Assembly: GCA_036346355.1 (NCBI GenBank)
Contig: CM070579.1
Coordinates: forward strand, 8,866,001 to 8,930,000
Origin: Rhipidocladum racemiflorum
Lineage: Eukaryota; Streptophyta; Magnoliopsida; Poales; Poaceae
DNA length: 64,000 nucleotides
Direction of reading: 5' to 3'
The translations under genes were made by a program, and so were the position numbers. The notes beneath the pieces were generated by a model. The model ran no database searches. It was given only the letters and a program-made list of their open reading frames with translations, and was not told where the DNA came from. Positions 55,949-64,000 of this stretch are shown here, one piece after another (within the stretch, counting starts at the first letter, position 1; each line of letters starts with the position of its first letter).

Positions 55949-56596
55949 TTAGAGAATTAGCTTCTCTACAACTACAATCCAGAATCATCTTTTAAAGAAT
56001 ATAAAGCAAAAACAAACATACACTTAGACTAGAAGGCGGAAGCTAATTGTAGCTTTGCAGTTACAAGCTAATGGTAGTTTTGCATGAAACCTGCCAGTCA
56101 GAAAGGTAGTCCATAGCACGATTCAACGCGCCGGTGGGGGGGGGGGGGGGGTGCCTCTGAAGAAATGCTGAATGCAGTGCCGATCCAAAGGACTGAAGGA
56201 GCTTGACAAGCTCTTTGTATAGCTAAGTTTCTCTTCAGGATCGTTTCGTGAACATCAACACTAATACACTACAATGTTTGAAACAACGATTGGTCAAAAA
56301 GATGTGGTTGATTAGATTAGATCATATGAGACACAAATAGAAATTACAGGGCAATAATAACACGCTCCGTTCCCTATATATATACTGTTAGTAACACCTT
56401 AAAGGCCTGCCTAGAACCAATGTCCAGGATCCCCCTTCTAATATACACTCGTATAATATACACAGCATGTGTACATTCTCACCAAACGGCGGAAAAAAGA
56501 AACAGCCAATAAGGTAAACCTCACGGGAACTTACATACGTGAAAAGCTTGCTCAGAGTTGCTATTAGACATCTTGCCTCCGTTATGTACAAAAAAT

Positions 56597-56809
56597 GGGA
56601 GCATATCCTATGCACATAGAGACCTTGTGCACATATGCAAACATTAAATCTGACCCATCCAAATCCCATCCAACGGTGGCTTGAAATCACATGTGCAAAC
56701 ATTTTGCAATTACCCCCCTAATCGAGTCACCGTTGGATGGGATTTGGACGGCCCAGATTTAATATTTGCATATGTGCACAAGGCCTCCATGTGCACAGGA
56801 TATGTTCCC
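56597..56809. mobile_element. Mutator-type MITE (foldback), 213 bp
   Basis: It is almost entirely one inverted repeat: left GGGAGCATATCCTATGCACA, right (inverted) GGGAACATATCCTGTGCACA, with pairing over about 95 bases per arm. Perfect 9-bp duplications ACAAAAAAT lie at 56588-56596 and 56810-56818. Confidence 0.88.
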
Positions 56810-56834
56810 ACAAAAAATACTCACGAGAGGTGCT

Positions 56835-56990
56835 TCTGTGCTCTTCTTTTTTAAAGGTTGCACAACTATTAAAACATGAATGAAGGGTAGATGGTGATTA
56901 CTTACCCCTTCGTTTGCTTTAAGATTTATGCAACTTATATTAGAAGGGAAAGCATAGAAGCACTGCTCAATATTCAATTGTTGCAAACAA
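56835..56990 (+). repeat. Dispersed repeat shared with 17865-18015
   Basis: Shared blocks include GGTGATTA(C/G)TTACCCCTTC, AGATTTATGCAACTT and AGGGAAA(A/G)CATAGAAGCAC, in the same orientation 39 kb apart. Family unknown. Confidence 0.65.
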
Positions 56991-58136
56991 ACTATATTCT
57001 GGAACGTCGGAAGTACTTGATGGGATTGATGTGGTTGCTCTCATTTGAATTGGCAGCGGCTCTGTGTAGGCTGCACACAGAGCGGGCTATCTTGTAATGC
57101 TGATCACCTCTAGCACTTGCGCCATTCAGCTGCCTTCTTTTGCAGAAGGTGACTAGAGCTTTCTTCAGTATATCATTTACAGCACTTGTGTATTCAACTT
57201 CGTGTGACTTGTAATGGCCTGCAGTTTATCAGGGAATATAATCTGGTTGTCAATTAAATTTGAGATGATGACAGACGGCACATAACATGAGAAAAATATA
57301 AAAACTTTAAGCTGATGGCACCCACATAAATATCTGCTTATCTTTAACAGCTATAGACTACATGTAGGTTGCAATGTTGCACCCTGACTCTTGAGATTAT
57401 GGTGTGACCATCCTCATTTCAAGGAGTATAAATGTGCAAACAGCACAATATCAAATACTTGAGCTTAGTACTGTATTCTTCGATAAAATATAAATTCCAA
57501 AATACTGCAGAGTCATCCCCATATATGAAAAATGCTGTAAAACAAGATAATGCAAATAATTAATTCATTATCTTCAACTGTGAGTTGCTGTAGGACATGG
57601 ACTTATGGGACATGTATTTGTTTTCATATCAGTCAATCAATCTTACTGACAATTCAATATATGAGATTTGAAATGAAAGCAGCTACAATTTTTATCATGC
57701 AAAATCCTTGTGTTTGTATGCATGTGCGTGTGTTCATGATCTAGGGCCAAAACCAACAATTTGTATCAGAGCGATGTTTTAACCTTAATGTCACGTTTGC
57801 TCAGATGGAGGCCAATATTTGCTGCGCCTCAGGGTAAGCTATTGTCGTTGAGAGACACAGTGTTGAGCGAGATCCGACAGTGTATCGAGCACGATTACGG
57901 CGATGCATGTGGCTCCATGATGAGGAGATAGCGGTGGCGAGCCTTCATTGAGGTAGGCATTGTTCATAATGTGTGGGGTCATTGTGCTAGTATATTGTAT
58001 GTATGTGGGTACTTGTGTGTGCCAAGTATTCGTGTGTGTAAAGCGCTCGCCCGAGTCTCCGTGCTGTCAAAGTTGTGTCACGAGCGAAGAGAATCGGTGT
58101 GAAGAGATGCTGTACAATAAGTTATGTCATCGGCGC
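56991..58136. other. Intergenic, no gene recognised
   Basis: A short hairpin (CTCTGTGTAGGCTGCACACAGAG) lies near 57060. TTGTATCAGAGCG at 57761-57773 resembles a retroelement primer site, but no LTR end is visible before it. Confidence 0.35.
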
Positions 58137-59042
58137 TGTCGGCGTACTAGCCAACAGGCACCTCCGAGACGGGTGCTTATGAGGTTCTGACGGGGGGCTT
58201 TCGGGGCAATCGCCTGAGAATGGAAGACGGAGGCGACCGGAGTACCGAGAGGCTCAGGCCAACGGGGGGACGCAAGAAGTTTTACCCAGGTTCAGGCCCT
58301 CCGGAGAGTAATAGCCCTAGTCCTGCTTTCCTTGGTATTGCTTGTGTTCTTGCTTGGAGAAACGAAAACCCACTGCCAAAGGATCGAACCCCTTCTCCCA
58401 TGCACCCCAGTTCCCTTTTATACTTGGGCCGGCGGGGGCGTTTGGGAGACTTACACGGTAAGGCGTACTTATTACACTGCCTCGGGCGCATTAAATGCGC
58501 CCGTCACTGTTCTTACATCCCATTAATGTCTGCCGCTGCCGTCACAATCCCGCCTCGGGCCCCATGTCCACCAACGCCGCCCGTTCCGTCATGGGGTGAG
58601 GTGTAGCCGTGACGTCTCCCGTAATTAATGCACACCTGGGGAAGGCGCGCCGCCATACTGCAGCCTTCACGCTTTGCATTTAATGCGCACTACCCGCATT
58701 AAATGTCCTTGACCGGCGTGGCGGGTGAGCGCCAGTGGGAGTGGCTCAGACGCCACGCGTGTCCACTGGCGACCACCTTGCTGGGCGCCAGTGGTGCGGC
58801 TCGATCGCCACTGTCGCTGGCGACCACCTTGCTGGCGCCCGGTGGTGGCTTTGTCGCCACATCGCTGGCGACCACCTTGCTGGGCGCCCAGTGGTGCGGC
58901 CTGATCGCCACCTGTCCACTGGGCACCCGGGCCGGGGGTCTACTGCTCGCCGTGGCGGTGGGCCTGGACGCGCCCTGCTCGCCTGGCGACCGTATTTATT
59001 CATTGCGGGGGAGTGGGTACCCTGGCGTAAAATACGCCGACA
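58137..59042 (-). repeat. 3' LTR of the Gypsy element, 906 bp
   Basis: Both ends carry the inverted termini TGTCGGCGTA...TACGCCGACA. A TATTTATTCATTGCGGGG stretch near the minus-strand start is A/T-rich enough for promoter elements. Frames on both strands are incidental. Confidence 0.82.
58755..58920. repeat. Three tandem units of about 50 bp in the Gypsy LTR
   Basis: GCGACCACCTTGCTGG(G)CGCC begins each unit at about 58768, 58819 and 58868, each followed by a variant of AGTGGTGCGGC..GATCGCCAC. Tandem units in LTRs often act as enhancers; no such activity can be read here. Confidence 0.75.
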
Positions 59043-59392
59043 GTAGCCCCCGGGCCCACCCAGGAGCGCTTTTTGGTCTTCCACTCCTTTCTTAAACGTC
59101 CTGAATGGGACCATAAATAGCCCACACGCCCCGCAGCCTTCAAGAGGTTTTTTGTCTCCTCCGGTTTCCAAGGCGGTTTGTGCAGTTATTCCCGCTTTCG
59201 AAACCGTCGCACGGCCCTCGGGGCGCGCCCTCTTTATGGGGCTTTTGAACTCCCTTTGCTCGAACCGCCGCGCCCTTTCGGTTTTCCCGCCGAGCCTTCC
59301 TTTGTTGCCCTATAAGAGGCTGACCGAGGGGGAGCGGTTCTTCCACCTCTCGACTGCTTCTTCTTCGATGCGCTTCCAGCACTCGGCTGTGC

Positions 59393-60481
59393 TTGATGGC
59401 TCCAGTCCTCCCTTCCTCGTCCGTCGAGGCGGAGCTTGCCTCCAGTCTCTCCCGGAACATTATCTGCAGCGCCTCCGCTGGCCCGCCTCGGACTGTCGAG
59501 CCCCATTGCCGGCGCGGGGAGGTGATCTTCTTTGGATGGCAGCTTCTCGCCGGTCTGCTGCCGCCAGTTTCTGATTTTTATCTTTCTGTTCTTAATTTCT
59601 ACGCCATTCACCACATCCACCTTCCTCCCAATTCCATCATCCTTCTTTCTACCTTCGCTCACTTCTGCGAGATGTTCGTAGGAGTGCTCCCTAACCTCCT
59701 TCTGTTCCGTTTCTTCTACACTCTTCGTGCCGCGGGCGGCAACTCTCCCGTCACCGGGAGCTGCCACCTGCGGCTCCGAGACGGGACTGTATCGCGCTAC
59801 ATTCCACTGGATTGCCGATCCAGCTGGAGGAATTGGCGCGAAGAGTGGCTGTACGTTGAGGACGACAGCGGCATTGAGGTGCTGGACCTCCCGACCGGCC
59901 CGGCGGTTAGCAACCCCGATTGGGGGGCCCAAGTGACCGAGACTCCGGAGCTCCTGGCAATGCTAGCCCGCGTCGACCATATGCGGACGGCAGGCCTGAC
60001 GGGGCCTATGGTTATCCGGGACTTCATCTCCCGGAGGCTGTGCCCTCTGCGTCGCCGTGTTCGCCCGGCCTGGCAGTACATGGGCCAGGATGATGGGACC
60101 CGGAGCATTACTGGAGGTGACTATCCCCTTCCTTCGTTTCCTTCTTTTTTCTTCTTCTTTTTTTTTTGCTCAACTGGACTTGGTCCTGACCGCGTTCCTG
60201 CTTTCCGGGGGTTTCCTTTCCCTTTGGCCGGCCGCCAGGAACAGGCTGGCAGCAGGATAGACAGGTGGATGGCGCAACTGGGTTTCCTTGGTCCCGTCCC
60301 CCCGTTCCCGGAGGGCGCGGTCCCGCTTTGCCGGTTATCACCCCGGGATCGCGCGGCGATAATCCGCGTCATGCCGTCGATGGACGCCATGGGCACACCT
60401 GTTGTGATACGCCGGGCGCCCCTGACAATTCGGGACCCTCCACCTGGCGAAGTCGGGAGACGTAAGCGCGCCAGGCGATAG
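59393..60481 (+). CDS. Antisense gene of the Gypsy element, gypsy-type transposon domain
   Basis: A 362-residue frame on the strand opposite to pol. Residues about 48-108 (FFGWQLLAGLLPPVSDFYLS to FFYTLR) match the grass domain of unknown function called putative gypsy type transposon (Pfam Transposase_28), normally found in antisense genes of Tat-lineage elements. A GTGACT donor near 60117 and a T-rich stretch followed by CCGCCAG near 60236 suggest an intron, so the frame after residue 241 may not all be protein. Function is unknown; despite its name the domain has no shown transposase activity. The pairing with 61000-61971 as later exons is likely. Confidence 0.7.
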   Translation: MMAPVLPSSSVEAELASSLSRNIICSASAGPPRTVEPHCRRGEVIFFGWQLLAGLLPPVSDFYLSVLNFYAIHHIHLPPNSIILLSTFAHFCEMFVGVLPNLLLFRFFYTLRAAGGNSPVTGSCHLRLRDGTVSRYIPLDCRSSWRNWREEWLYVEDDSGIEVLDLPTGPAVSNPDWGAQVTETPELLAMLARVDHMRTAGLTGPMVIRDFISRRLCPLRRRVRPAWQYMGQDDGTRSITGGDYPLPSFPSFFFFFFFCSTGLGPDRVPAFRGFPFPLAGRQEQAGSRIDRWMAQLGFLGPVPPFPEGAVPLCRLSPRDRAAIIRVMPSMDAMGTPVVIRRAPLTIRDPPPGEVGRRKRARR

Positions 60482-60590
60482 CGATGGCACCGGCGGGCCT
60501 TCCCAGAGGCCTCGCCTCCTAGGACCGGCCGGGGCGGGATCTTCCACAGCGGCCGGGGGGACTTCATCGGTTGCGACGGTAGGCTCCGCA

Positions 60591-60980
60591 ATGGCAGCGG
60601 GAGGTTCATCGACCGGCGGGACCTCGTCCTCCCTCGCTCCTGTTGTGGTGGCGACAGAGGACCTTCCGGCGCCGACTCTTCCTCCGCCTCCGCCGGCTCC
60701 GATGACGGGGCAACGGCCGCCGCTACCGGTTTTGACGACAACGCTACGGCCGCCGCCTCCGCCTCCTCCGCCGCCGCCGCCAGCAGCGGCGGTTCTTCCT
60801 CCGGCTCCGATGATGGGGAAACGGCCGCCGCCGCCGCTTTCACGCCGCCAAGAATGGGCGGTTCTTCCTCCACCGCCGGCGCCGGTCCGTAGGCCGCCGG
60901 GGCCGGTTCTCGCTCCGAGTGTGCCTCGATTCCCGAGGCCATCACCTAGGTATTCATCTGGAAACGCACATGCGATATGA
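60591..60980 (+). other. Pro/Ala-rich linker segment of the antisense gene
   Basis: GC-rich sequence encoding runs of Pro (plus strand) or Glu/Ala (minus strand). Composition cannot tell which strand, if either, is translated. Its position between two parts of the antisense gene makes intron or linker the simplest view. Confidence 0.4.
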
Positions 60981-60999
60981 AAGTTAGTCTCTTCAGGTA

Positions 61000-61971
61000 G
61001 TGTCTTACCCTCGTTCCTTTCCTACCCCTAGGACTCTCGCTTCGGATGCCCCCGCCGCCCAAGCCGAGGGTGACCAGGGCGCTGCGGCTACGGAGGTTGT
61101 GCCGGCCGGGGTCGCCGAGCCCCTGGTTGAGCAAGGGGAGGGAGGCGACCCTCAAGCGGTCGACGCTGCAGCCGTCGTTCAGGACCAAGGCCCGCTCGGC
61201 CCCGTGCCCACCCCGGAGCTCCCCGCCGCCTCTGTTCCTTCAGCCGACGCAGACGCTCTGCTGGCGGCTCTCGGCGAGCTCTACTCCAATGCGAGCAGCC
61301 GTCTGGCGACAAGCAGGGAGCGGTTGGCAGAGGCAGCAGTCGAAGTCAACCGCCTCCGCAAGGAGGTGGAGGACTTGCGCGAGCGGGGGACGGGGCTGGA
61401 GCTGGAACTGCGGCGGGAGCGAGAGCAGCGGGAGCAAAGCGCCCGCCGCGCCGACGAGCTCTCCGCGGAGTTGGAGGCGGAGAGGGTGAATCGGGTCCGG
61501 TCGGAGGAGGACACCTTGAGGATGCTGCGGCATGCCTTGGCCGACGGTGGCTACCTTGCTCACTGGGCTGGAGCAGCGACCGCGGAGGAAAGGCCGCGGC
61601 ATTACGCCTTCTGCCTCTGCCGAACCGCGGACTTCCTCACGCACCTGCCTGCCGCCCTCACCGCCCGGTCCGTCCAAGAGGGGCGCACAGTTGTGGCGGC
61701 CACGGGCAGCGTACTGGCCGCTCGCTACGCCACCGTGACGCCAATTCGACCCTACGATTGCCGCCTGTGGGCCGAGGTGATCGGGCACAGCGGAGGAGCG
61801 GGTCCACGACGCCTCCGAGCAGGTTGCCGCACAGTTGGCGATGGAGAACCCCCAGGTGGAGGCGGCAGCAGAAGACGTGGCGATGCACGTTGGGCGTCTT
61901 GGCCGAGGAGGACGTGGCGGCTGCTGTGGCGGCAGCGGAAGATGAGGAAGATCCCCCAGCTCCGCCAGTAG
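61000..61971 (+). CDS. Antisense gene of the Gypsy element, coiled-coil part
   Basis: 323-residue frame. Residues about 85-175 form a long heptad-rich helix (ATSRERLAEAAVEVNRLRKE, continuing to ELSAELEAERVNRVRSEED), followed by RMLRHALADGGYLAHWAGAA and a region with CLCRTADFLTHLP. This order, gypsy-type domain then coiled coil, is usual for the predicted antisense proteins. After about 61770 the composition suggests a frame change, with EEDVAAAVAAAEDEEDPPAP in another frame ending at 61976, so the last third is probably shifted. Confidence 0.6.
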   Translation: MSYPRSFPTPRTLASDAPAAQAEGDQGAAATEVVPAGVAEPLVEQGEGGDPQAVDAAAVVQDQGPLGPVPTPELPAASVPSADADALLAALGELYSNASSRLATSRERLAEAAVEVNRLRKEVEDLRERGTGLELELRREREQREQSARRADELSAELEAERVNRVRSEEDTLRMLRHALADGGYLAHWAGAATAEERPRHYAFCLCRTADFLTHLPAALTARSVQEGRTVVAATGSVLAARYATVTPIRPYDCRLWAEVIGHSGGAGPRRLRAGCRTVGDGEPPGGGGSRRRGDARWASWPRRTWRLLWRQRKMRKIPQLRQ

Positions 61972-61976
61972 TGTAG

Positions 61977-62785
61977 TTTTTTTTTTCTTTTGGCCTTTGT
62001 CTGCAAAACTTTAGACATTAATCATTTCGAATGGAGCAGAAGTGTAAGCTCCCTGCTAAGTTGCTTTAAAAATTCGCTTTCACCGTAATCTTTTCCGATT
62101 CCGCACGAACAGGCACATAATCGCTTAAAGACTTAAAGTCTTGCGCCGGGGGACCTCGGCCCTCAAACCCCTCGCCTTAGCAAAATTTAACTCCCAGATA
62201 GCCTCTAGGGAACGAACACTTAGTGAGTCGTGGCAGGACCTTGGGTTTTTGGCAATGGTGCTCAAGTCGCCGACCCCCACGGGGACACCCGGAGTGTCAT
62301 GGCCGTGCTGGGGGTCGTGCTGAACCAGCCGTCCAACCGCCCACTCCTGCACGCCGCTCTCACTTAGCGATTCCGCTTTTGCTACTGGGCTTTTGCAAGG
62401 CGGCAGGGTACCAGGGGCAAGTGTCCTGGTGCTGCCCACCAGTAGGCAAAAGACCGAAAAGAGGGTGGAAAGAACAAATATTTCGGATAAAGAAAGTGAA
62501 GATTTAATTTCAAACAGAGGGCCTCCCCCGACCAGCGGTGGAGAGGAAGACACACTCCCACGGTCGGGAACGGAGCCCGGACTTACAACCGATCAAGGGT
62601 AGAACTTGCAGATTTTCTATATTGCGGGAGTTCGCTAGCTCCTCGCCGTCTTCGATGGTCGGCTGACCGCCCGGGATGAGAGATCGAGACCACTTTGAAG
62701 GGTCCCTCCCACTGGGAGACGATTTATGCGACCTGGCATGCGATCGACTCTTCGCAAGACCAGGTCGCCCATCGCCGATGTTCTC
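61977..62785. other. Region between antisense gene and integrase
   Basis: Holds the end of pol in shifted minus-strand frames: GDLVLRRVDRMPGR then, out of frame, EDGEELANSRNIENLQVLP (62.6-62.8 kb), which looks like a Gypsy pol C-terminus (usually ending near W-N-x-x-x-L). The rest has no recognised content. Confidence 0.5.
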
Positions 62786-64000
62786 TCATTGACCCGGAGG
62801 CGTGGTACCGCTGAGACTTTGCTGGTACTTTGCAGACGCCAAAGCCGCTCGATCCCGCGCCTCTTCCAAGAGGTTGACGTCGTCTCGGCGCAGCTCCTCC
62901 TGGTCTTCTTCCATAAATGCGAATGCGGGTGACCCGATTCGGCTCGGAAGGGAGAAACGACTTCGCCAGTAGACCAGGAAAAAAGGGGTTTCCCCGGTAG
63001 CCTGGCTAGGGGTGGTCCGAAGTGACCACAACACAGCCGGGAGCTCTTCGGTCCACCGGGCGCCACGCCTATGGAGTTGGTCAAACGCTCGGGTCTTGAG
63101 GCCTTTCAACACCAGCTCGTTGGCCCGCTCGACCTGGCCATTGCTCTTGGGGTGGGCGACTGAGGCAAAGCAGACCTTGGTTCCCATCTCTTCGCAGAAG
63201 TCCAAGAAGGCCGCGCTGGTGAACTGCGTGCCATTGTCGGTGATGATGCGGTTGGCAACCCCAAAGCGGGCGAAAATCCCTTGCATGAACTTGTCTGCAG
63301 CTGCGGCGGTGATGGATCTTACTGCCTCGGCTTCTACCCACTTGGTGAATTTGTCGATGGCGACGAACAGGTGGGTGTAGCCCCCTGTGGCCCGCGGGAA
63401 TGGGCCCAGGATATCCAGCCCCCAGACCGCGAAGGGCCAGGAGAGCGGGATAGTTTGCAGGGCCTGGGCTGGTTGGTGGATCTGCTTGGCGTGGAACTGG
63501 CACGCTTCACATCTCCTCACCAGCTCGCAAGCATCCTGGAGGGCGGTTGGCCAAAAGAACCCTTGACGGAAAGCTTTTCCCGCCATCGCTCGTCCGGACA
63601 CATGGCTCCCGCACACGCCTCCATGGATATCCGAGAGCAAACTGCTCCCTTCTTCCCGAGTGATGCACTTCAGAAGAATTCCGTTCTTACCCCGGTGGTA
63701 CGGGTCCCCGCCCACCAGGGTATAGCACTTGGCCTTTCGTGCTACCTTCTCTGCTGATGCATCATCGTCGGGGCACACTTGATCCCGTAGGTAGGCCAGG
63801 ATCGGATCCATCCATGTGCCTTCCTGGTCAAGTACAGCTACCACGAGGTGGTCGTCCGGGTACTCCGCCTGGCCGGGCGTTTCTACCGGAACCGCTTTTC
63901 CTCGAGGCGGTGAAGCGGCATCACCATCGTCCTCACGAAACGGGGCTGCGATGGGCGGTCGCGAAGCCTTTCTTGAAGACCCCGACCGTGCAGGAGATCT
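62786..64000 (-). CDS. Gypsy integrase, C-terminal part of pol (partial at window end)
   Basis: The minus-strand frame is open from the window end at 64000 to 62786 (404 codons). The zinc-binding segment runs HGGVCGSHVSGRAM to CELVRRCEACQFHAK. The catalytic core has the full triad: D in WGLDILGPFP, D in ITDNGTQFTS, and E in HPKSNGQVERAN. TPSQATGETPFFLVY follows, then the frame drifts from the family near 62.95 kb and stops at 62786, while sequence similar to the true C-terminus continues in another frame. Integrase inserts the cDNA. The drift suggests a frameshift and a non-functional copy. The 52 residues before the first Met at 63844 are linker-like (Pro, Arg, Ser). Confidence 0.85.
   Translation of the reverse strand, partial: RSPARSGSSRKASRPPIAAPFREDDGDAASPPRGKAVPVETPGQAEYPDDHLVVAVLDQEGTWMDPILAYLRDQVCPDDDASAEKVARKAKCYTLVGGDPYHRGKNGILLKCITREEGSSLLSDIHGGVCGSHVSGRAMAGKAFRQGFFWPTALQDACELVRRCEACQFHAKQIHQPAQALQTIPLSWPFAVWGLDILGPFPRATGGYTHLFVAIDKFTKWVEAEAVRSITAAAADKFMQGIFARFGVANRIITDNGTQFTSAAFLDFCEEMGTKVCFASVAHPKSNGQVERANELVLKGLKTRAFDQLHRRGARWTEELPAVLWSLRTTPSQATGETPFFLVYWRSRFSLPSRIGSPAFAFMEEDQEELRRDDVNLLEEARDRAALASAKYQQSLSGTTPPGQ

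Larger units (their letters stand above)
58137..64000 (-). mobile_element. Gypsy LTR retrotransposon (Tat/RIRE2/Grande-like), 3' part
   Basis: Minus-strand element running off the window end. In element order: partial pol ending with integrase (64000-62786), a 3.7-kb region carrying an antisense gene, a polypurine tract (GGGCCCGGGGGCTAC on the minus strand, next to 59043), and the 3' LTR 59042-58137. An antisense gene between integrase and 3' LTR is a known feature of Tat-lineage grass elements. The 5' LTR and primer site lie outside, so the target duplication cannot be tested. Confidence 0.85.

Noticed and set aside
55640..55995. Four overlapping frames of 65-106 aa
   Set aside because: Caused by the CGCGCG-rich MITE at 55732-55948.
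56136..56151. Run of 16 G as a regulatory or G-quadruplex site
   Set aside because: A single homopolymer, likely slippage; nothing nearby suggests function.
60121..60945. 274-aa minus-strand frame rich in Glu, Ala and Pro
   Set aside because: Antisense of the Pro-rich segment of the antisense gene; low complexity, no domain.
61240..61788. 182-aa minus-strand frame
   Set aside because: Mirror of the coiled-coil coding region, whose heptads are on the plus strand.

Overview
The window is nuclear DNA from a grass (Poaceae), most likely Oryza or a close relative. The evidence is spliced plant genes, GT-AG introns, Stowaway, Tourist and hAT MITEs, Mutator-like, Helitron-like and PIF/Harbinger elements, and nested Copia and Gypsy LTR retrotransposons. 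The species call is an inference. There are no prokaryotic operons, CRISPR arrays or recognisable RNA genes. Only two host genes look intact: a two-exon GT37 fucosyltransferase (134-2106, +) and a small two-EF-hand protein (31023-31313, -). Most of the rest is transposable elements and gene pieces they broke or carried.

Layout. 0-9 kb: a tail-to-tail pair of fucosyltransferase genes. The plus-strand copy is intact. The minus-strand copy (8950 to 2411) is dead. It carries deletions and frameshifts and is split by a Mutator-like element (2477-4778, 9-bp target duplication) and by a 2.86-kb solo LTR (5107-7961, duplication CCGTG). 9-15.4 kb: minus-strand exon blocks from three unrelated genes in a row (pyruvate kinase, a receptor-like kinase, DDI1), next to Helitron-like 3' ends, as expected of transposon gene capture. 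15.4-22 kb: another Helitron-like 3' end, an A/T-rich repeat field, and a TIC22-like pseudogene between long inverted repeats. 22.4-30.8 kb: a Tourist MITE, then a 7.5-kb decayed PIF/Harbinger element (TTA duplications) with both of its usual genes, then a Stowaway MITE. 31 kb: the EF-hand gene with its TATA box.

33.4-55 kb: a decayed Copia element (LTRs about 210 bp, duplication AAAAC). A much younger 14.76-kb element (34175-48931, duplication GCGCC) sits in its leader. That element has LTRs of about 5.65 kb, an initiator-Met-type primer site, a polypurine tract, and no pol. Its main ORF is a 407-aa multi-zinc-knuckle protein, so it is a LARD-like non-autonomous retroelement. 55-58 kb: two MITEs and unassigned DNA. 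58.1-64 kb: the 3' part of a minus-strand Gypsy element (LTR 58137-59042, integrase 62786-64000) with an antisense gene on the plus strand between integrase and 3' LTR, the layout of Tat/RIRE2/Grande-type elements.

The best candidates for something less described are the giant-LTR element with its zinc-knuckle ORF, the chimeric pyruvate kinase / receptor kinase / DDI1 capture, the Mutator-like element with GGGCGAC foldback arrays and a satellite-like 180-bp repeat also found in the giant LTR, and the TIC22 fragment inside a long inverted-repeat element.
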